A DNA stretch of 10,287 nt. Source: Pseudomonadota bacterium (GTDB lineage Bacteria > Pseudomonadota > Alphaproteobacteria > Sphingomonadales > Sphingomonadaceae). Below are positions 6,861 to 10,287 of the stretch, piece after piece (the stretch's first letter is position 1; each line of letters opens with the position of its first letter). The position numbers were made by a program, and so were the translations under genes. The DNA lies in assembly GCA_030271565.1 (NCBI GenBank), contig JARXKR010000078.1:1-10287 (forward strand). Direction: 5' to 3'. The notes beneath the pieces were generated by a model, which saw only the letters and a program-made list of their open reading frames with translations, was not told where the DNA came from and made no database searches.

Positions 6861-8456
6861 TTAGTCGGCCAGCGCCTCAGCAATCAGCGCCCGCGTGTTC
6901 GCGATCCCGTAAAGCGCGATGAAGCTGCCCATGCGCGGGCCCTGAGGTGAGCCGAGCAGAGTCTCGTAAAGCGCCTTGAACCAGTCGCGCAGGCCGTCGA
7001 AGGCGAAGTGCGGGTCCTTGCCGATTTCGTAAACCATGGTCTGCAATTCCTCAGCCGTGGCATCGTCGGAGGTTGCGGCCAACTCCTCGTCGAGCGCGGC
7101 GAGCGCCAGCGCCTCGTTCGGCTCGGGCTTGCGCCGCTGCAACGTCGGGGCGATGAAATCGCGGTTGTAGGCGAGCGCGGTGGTGACCAGCGTGTCAACA
7201 TCGGGATGCGCCGCAGGATCGGCATCGTCGATGTAATTGCCAAGGTACGACCACACCTGATCGCGAGTGGCATTGGCCCCGAGCACGCCGACCAGATTGA
7301 GCAGCAGGCCGTAAGTAACCGGCAGCTTGTCACCATCACCACCGGCGTAGCCATTGGCGCGCAGCAGATGCCACACCGGGTTGCCCAATTGCTGCTCGGC
7401 CGGTTGGCTCGCCAGCTTTTCGCGGAACTGCCAGTATTCATCGACTGCTTTCGGGATCACACCGATGTGGAGCGATTTGGCGCTCTTCGGCTCGCGGTAG
7501 ATGTAGAAGCCCAGACTCTCTTCGCTGCCATAAGTCAGCCACTGGTCGATGGTCAGGCCGTTGCCCTTGGACTTGGAAATCTTCTCGCCGTTCTCGTCGA
7601 GGAACAGCTCGTAGATCATCCCCTCGGGTGGCCGCCCGCCGAGCGCGCGGGCGATCTTGCCGCTTTCGCGCACAGAGTCGGTCAGGTCCTTGCCGCACAT
7701 CTCGTAATCGACGCCCAGCGCGACCCAGCGCATCGCCCAGTCGACCTTCCACTGCAGCTTGGCCTGCCCGCCGAAGATCGATTGTTCGATGATCTTGCCC
7801 TCGTCCTCGAACCGGACGATTCCCGCCTCGGCATCGACCACAGCGACCGGCACTTGCAGCACTTTGCCCGATTTTGCCGAAACCGGCAGCACCGGCGAAT
7901 AGGTCGCCGCCCGCTCCGCCCGCAATGTCGGTAGCATGATGTCCATGATCGCCTGCCAGTTCCGCAGCACACCCCGCAGCGCGTCATCGAACTGCCCCGA
8001 ATTGTACAGGTCGCTCGACGAGACGAATTCGTAATCGAACCCGAACCGGTCGAGGAACTGGCGCAGCATCGCGTTGTTGTGGTGCGCGAAGCTTTCGTGG
8101 GTGCCGAACGGATCGGGAATGCGGGTCAGCGGTCGTCCAAGGTTGGCGTCGAGCACCGCGCGGTTCTCGATATTGTCGGGCACCTTGCGCAAGCCGTCCA
8201 TATCGTCACTGAATGCGATCAGCCGGCTGGGCGCGCCGCCGGTCAAAGTCTCGTAAGCGCGGCGGACCAGCGTGGTACGCAGCACTTCCTGAAAGGTGCC
8301 GATATGCGGCAGCCCGCTCGGGCCATACCCGGTCTCGAACACCACAGCCTCACCGCCCGGTTTGCCTTCGGGGAACCGCTTGATGAGCTTGCGGGCTTCC
8401 TCGAACGGCCAGGCCTTGGAGACCTGTGCGGCGGCAATGAGTTCGGCGTCAGTCAT
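6861..8456 (-). CDS. lysS: Lysine--tRNA ligase, class I
   Basis: A 531-residue class I (archaeal-type) lysyl-tRNA synthetase, which charges tRNA-Lys with lysine in the cytoplasm. Class I signatures are the HIGH-like HIGT at residues 51-54 in GYGPSGLPHIGT and KISKSKGN at 292-299. Many alphaproteobacteria use this class instead of the class II enzyme. The start is the ATG at 8456-8454 (MTDAELIAAAQVSKAWPFEEARK). The frame stays open upstream to 8651, but that stretch translates the palindromic repeat and is not protein-like. The ribosome binding site is weak. It is divergent from the gltX-family gene and convergent with CHAT2, whose stop is 10 bp away, leaving no room for a separate terminator. 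The last 39 codons are duplicated at 4659-4778. Confidence 0.95.
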   Translation of the reverse strand: MTDAELIAAAQVSKAWPFEEARKLIKRFPEGKPGGEAVVFETGYGPSGLPHIGTFQEVLRTTLVRRAYETLTGGAPSRLIAFSDDMDGLRKVPDNIENRAVLDANLGRPLTRIPDPFGTHESFAHHNNAMLRQFLDRFGFDYEFVSSSDLYNSGQFDDALRGVLRNWQAIMDIMLPTLRAERAATYSPVLPVSAKSGKVLQVPVAVVDAEAGIVRFEDEGKIIEQSIFGGQAKLQWKVDWAMRWVALGVDYEMCGKDLTDSVRESGKIARALGGRPPEGMIYELFLDENGEKISKSKGNGLTIDQWLTYGSEESLGFYIYREPKSAKSLHIGVIPKAVDEYWQFREKLASQPAEQQLGNPVWHLLRANGYAGGDGDKLPVTYGLLLNLVGVLGANATRDQVWSYLGNYIDDADPAAHPDVDTLVTTALAYNRDFIAPTLQRRKPEPNEALALAALDEELAATSDDATAEELQTMVYEIGKDPHFAFDGLRDWFKALYETLLGSPQGPRMGSFIALYGIANTRALIAEALAD

Positions 8457-8480
8457 AATGCCCGGGCAATTGCGAGTTTC

Positions 8481-8493
8481 TGCACCCCGTGCA
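8481..8493. promoter_or_regulatory. Short palindrome TGCAC-CCC-GTGCA
   Basis: A perfect 5-bp inverted repeat around CCC, 25 bp upstream of the lysS start, in the divergent intergenic region. It could be an operator, but a short palindrome in GC-rich DNA is weak evidence. Confidence 0.2.
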
Positions 8494-8516
8494 AGCACAA
8501 ACCGCGCCGATTCCTT

Positions 8517-8602
8517 CCCTCCCCGGTGGGGAGAGGATCGAGGGGTGGGGGTTCCACGCCGGTGTCGAACCCCCACCCCAACCCCTCCCCACCGGGGAGG
8601 GG
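8517..8602. repeat. GC-rich palindromic intergenic repeat
   Basis: An imperfect inverted repeat of about 86 bp. The outer arms are CCCTCCCCGGTGGGGAG (8517-8533) and its near complement CTCCCCACCGGGGAGGGG (8585-8602). The inner arms are GGGGTGGGGGTTC (8542-8554) and GAACCCCCACCCC (8567-8579), with a 12-base loop. The outer arms are also internally self-complementary. It resembles the CCCTCCCC-type dispersed intergenic palindromes common in sphingomonad and related genomes. It occupies most of the space between lysS and the gltX-family gene and could form a strong hairpin in either transcript. It has no T-run, so it is not a typical intrinsic terminator. Confidence 0.75.
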
Positions 8603-8642
8603 CAAAGAAAGTCCAAGGCTTTATCTCCGCCTCAATTCCTTT

Positions 8643-8648
8643 AAGGGG
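8643..8648 (+). promoter_or_regulatory. Ribosome binding site of the gltX-family gene
   Basis: AAGGGG lies five bases before the ATG at 8654, which fixes the start of the synthetase. Confidence 0.65.
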
Positions 8649-8653
8649 CACCG

Positions 8654-10287
8654 ATGAACCGTAACATCTTTACCCCCGAAGCCGCATTCACGCTCGACGA
8701 ACTGGAAGCGCGCTTCCCGCCGCGCGATTTGCCAGCCGGGGCCAAGGTCACCCGCTTCGGCCCGAGCCCGACCGGCTCGATGCACATCGGCGGGCTGTAC
8801 ACTTCGCTGGTCTCGCGCCGGGTCGCTCATCAGAGCGGCGGGCTGTTCTATCTGCGGATCGAGGATACCGACAAGAAGCGCGAAGTCGAAGGAACGGTCG
8901 AGCTGATCCTTGCCTCGCTGGCGACCTATGGCCTCTCGCCCGACGAAGGCGAGATCGCTGACGGCAAGGAATTGGGTGCTTACGGCCCCTACCGCCAGAG
9001 CGAGCGCAAGCCGATTTACCAAAGCTGCGTGCGCTGGCTGCTCGAACAGGGCCATGCTTATCCATGCTTCGCCAGCACGGAGGAATTGCAGGCGCTGCGC
9101 GAGGCGCAGGCCAAGCACAAGGTCCCGCCGGGCTACTGGGGCACCTGGGCAATCTGGCGCGACAAGACTGCGGCGGATGTGGATGTGGCCCTAGCTGCGG
9201 GGAAGCCGTTCGTGATCCGGCTGCGCTCAACTGGCGGGCGCGATGAGCGGGTCACCCTGCCCGACACGATCCGCGAGAGCATCGAATTTCCCGCCAACCA
9301 GACCGACGTCGTGCTGCTCAAGGCGGACGGGATGCCGACCTATCACCTCGCCCACGTGGTCGACGATCACTTCATGCGGACCACCGATGTGGTGCGCGGC
9401 AACGAATGGCTCGCCAGCTATCCGATGCACGCCGAGATGTTCGGGCTGTTTGGCTGGGCCCCGCCGCGCTTTGCGCATATTTCGCCGATCGAGAAGAACG
9501 ATGGCTCGTCGCGCCGCAAGCTTTCGAAGCGCAGCGATCCCGAAGCCTCGGTCGGCTGGTACATGGAAGCCGGTTATCCCAAGCAGGCGGTGATCGAATA
9601 CCTGCTCAACTTGATCGACGGCCGTTTTGAAGAATGGCGCGGCGCCAATCCGGGGGTAAGCAACGAGGAGTTCCAGATCGAGCTCGAGCGGATGAACCGC
9701 GCCGGTGCGCTGTTCGATTTGGCCAAGCTCGACAGCGTCTCGCGCGATGTGGTCGGCGCGATGAGCGCGGATGCGATCTTCGACGCGGCACTTGTTTGGG
9801 CGAGCGATCATGCTGCGGACTTTGCCACGCATTTCGGGGCCGATCCGGCCTATTCGCAGGCGATCCTCGACATCGAACGCCACGGCGAACGCCCGCGCAA
9901 GGACATCGTGCGATGGGAACAACTGCCCGCCGATATCGGCTATTTCTTCGATGATACCTATGGCGCGCTGGTCCCCGAGGCACAGGCCGCGCTGACCGCA
10001 CTCCAGCCTGCCCCGCCCGAGGGTATGCTGAGCGCAGTTGCCGCAGCCTTTGACCCTGCCTTGGCCCGCGATGAATGGCTCGAGTGGCTGCGCGCACTGG
10101 GTTTGACCTATGGCTATGCCCCCAACGTCAAGGCGTTCAAGGCCGCGCCCGACGAATTTCGCGGTCATTTCGGCGACTTTGCCGGAGCGCTGCGGATCGT
10201 GCTCGCCGCGCGGCGCAACACGCCTGACCTTTTTGAGGTGATGCAGGTGCTGGGCAAGGAGCGGGTTGTTGCGCGGTTGGGTGCGGC
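8654..10287 (+). CDS. gltX: Glutamate--tRNA ligase family protein, long form, 3' truncated
   Basis: At least 544 codons of a class I aminoacyl-tRNA synthetase of the GluRS/GlnRS group, which charges tRNA-Glu (or, in non-discriminating forms, also tRNA-Gln). RFGPSPTGSMHIGG at residues 34-47 holds the HIGH motif, RIEDTDKKREVEG follows, and KLSKR at 289-293 is the KMSKS equivalent. The sequence starts with about 33 residues before the Rossmann fold (including FPPRDLPAGAKVTR) and is longer than the usual GluRS of about 470 residues. It recalls a longer GluRS-like form I associate with clostridia. The C-terminal part is the helical anticodon-binding region. The closing LGKERVVARL suggests the stop is only a few codons past the window. 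The frame is clean. Many alphaproteobacteria carry two gltX genes, so this may be one of two. Confidence 0.92.
   Translation, partial: MNRNIFTPEAAFTLDELEARFPPRDLPAGAKVTRFGPSPTGSMHIGGLYTSLVSRRVAHQSGGLFYLRIEDTDKKREVEGTVELILASLATYGLSPDEGEIADGKELGAYGPYRQSERKPIYQSCVRWLLEQGHAYPCFASTEELQALREAQAKHKVPPGYWGTWAIWRDKTAADVDVALAAGKPFVIRLRSTGGRDERVTLPDTIRESIEFPANQTDVVLLKADGMPTYHLAHVVDDHFMRTTDVVRGNEWLASYPMHAEMFGLFGWAPPRFAHISPIEKNDGSSRRKLSKRSDPEASVGWYMEAGYPKQAVIEYLLNLIDGRFEEWRGANPGVSNEEFQIELERMNRAGALFDLAKLDSVSRDVVGAMSADAIFDAALVWASDHAADFATHFGADPAYSQAILDIERHGERPRKDIVRWEQLPADIGYFFDDTYGALVPEAQAALTALQPAPPEGMLSAVAAAFDPALARDEWLEWLRALGLTYGYAPNVKAFKAAPDEFRGHFGDFAGALRIVLAARRNTPDLFEVMQVLGKERVVARLGA

Larger units (their letters stand above)
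4788..6980. repeat. Tandem duplication, unit B
   Basis: Unit B runs from a ykgJ-family tail fragment (4788) through the repeated leader and CHAT2 into the 3' end of the intact lysS. It is about 570 bp shorter than unit A, mainly because CHAT2 has one periplasmic module where CHAT1 has two. Only unit B carries the lysS tail in its complete genomic context. Confidence 0.8.

Noticed and set aside
7008..7934. 308-codon open frame on the plus strand
   Set aside because: Antisense to lysS through its catalytic region, with low-complexity His/Arg/Gln-rich translation. It is a shadow of lysS.
8517..8602. Intrinsic terminator
   Set aside because: The hairpin is strong but no T-run follows on either strand, and it lies between divergent starts, where no transcript needs to end.
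8457..8651. N-terminal extension of lysS
   Set aside because: The extra 65 residues translate the palindromic repeat (Gly/Pro/Arg-rich) and precede a normal LysRS N-terminus at MTDAEL.
9227..10168. 313-codon open frame on the minus strand
   Set aside because: It lies wholly antisense to the gltX-family gene, which has clear family motifs in its own frame. Long antisense frames are expected in GC-rich DNA, and the translation shows no recognisable domain.
1..10287. Transposon, integrase or tRNA gene explaining the duplication
   Set aside because: No transposase, recombinase, terminal inverted repeats at the block edges or tRNA-like cloverleaf was found in the window.

Overview
The window is high-GC DNA with dense, tightly packed genes and alphaproteobacterial-type proteins. 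A class I (archaeal-type) lysyl-tRNA synthetase, a DUF885 metallopeptidase and CHAT/Sel1 proteins together suggest an order such as Sphingomonadales (Erythrobacter/Novosphingobium-like). That placement is inference; no 16S or other marker is present.

Layout. 1-1262 (+): 3' part of a DUF885 gluzincin-like peptidase gene. 1238-2149 (+): YkgJ-type cysteine-cluster protein, overlapping the peptidase gene by 25 bp. 2303-4624 (+): CHAT1, a CHAT-domain (caspase-like) protease with one transmembrane helix and a C-terminal Sel1-like region. 4625-5041: an apparently empty gap that holds a 3' fragment of lysS (minus strand), then a 3' fragment of the ykgJ-family gene (plus strand), then a second copy of the CHAT upstream region. 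5042-6850 (+): CHAT2, a paralogue of CHAT1. 6861-8456 (-): intact class I lysS. 8457-8653: divergent intergenic region with a large GC-rich palindromic repeat. 8654-10287 (+): gltX-family glutamyl-tRNA synthetase of the long form, cut by the window end.

The main discovery is the origin of the CHAT pair. The simplest ancestral order is ykgJ-family gene > CHAT < lysS. A block running from the last codons of the ykgJ-family gene, through CHAT, to the last codons of lysS is now present twice in tandem, so the gap between the two CHAT genes contains the back-to-back tails of both flanking genes. The lysS tail still reads cleanly to its stop codon and differs from the intact gene almost only at synonymous positions. 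That is not what neutral decay of a dead fragment would give, and it suggests the second block came from a diverged relative by recombination.

Both CHAT proteins keep the His-Cys dyad at identical residue numbers (H228, C273). Each has one predicted membrane helix that would place the protease in the cytoplasm and the Sel1-like region in the periplasm. The protease half is strongly conserved between copies, while the periplasmic half is rearranged: CHAT1 has two copies of a DPxNPA...RW motif and two Sel1-like regions, whereas CHAT2 has one of each plus a Cys pair. This looks like a pair of transmembrane sensor-proteases with diverging inputs and one conserved output. No gasdermin, CRISPR or other known CHAT partner is visible in the window.
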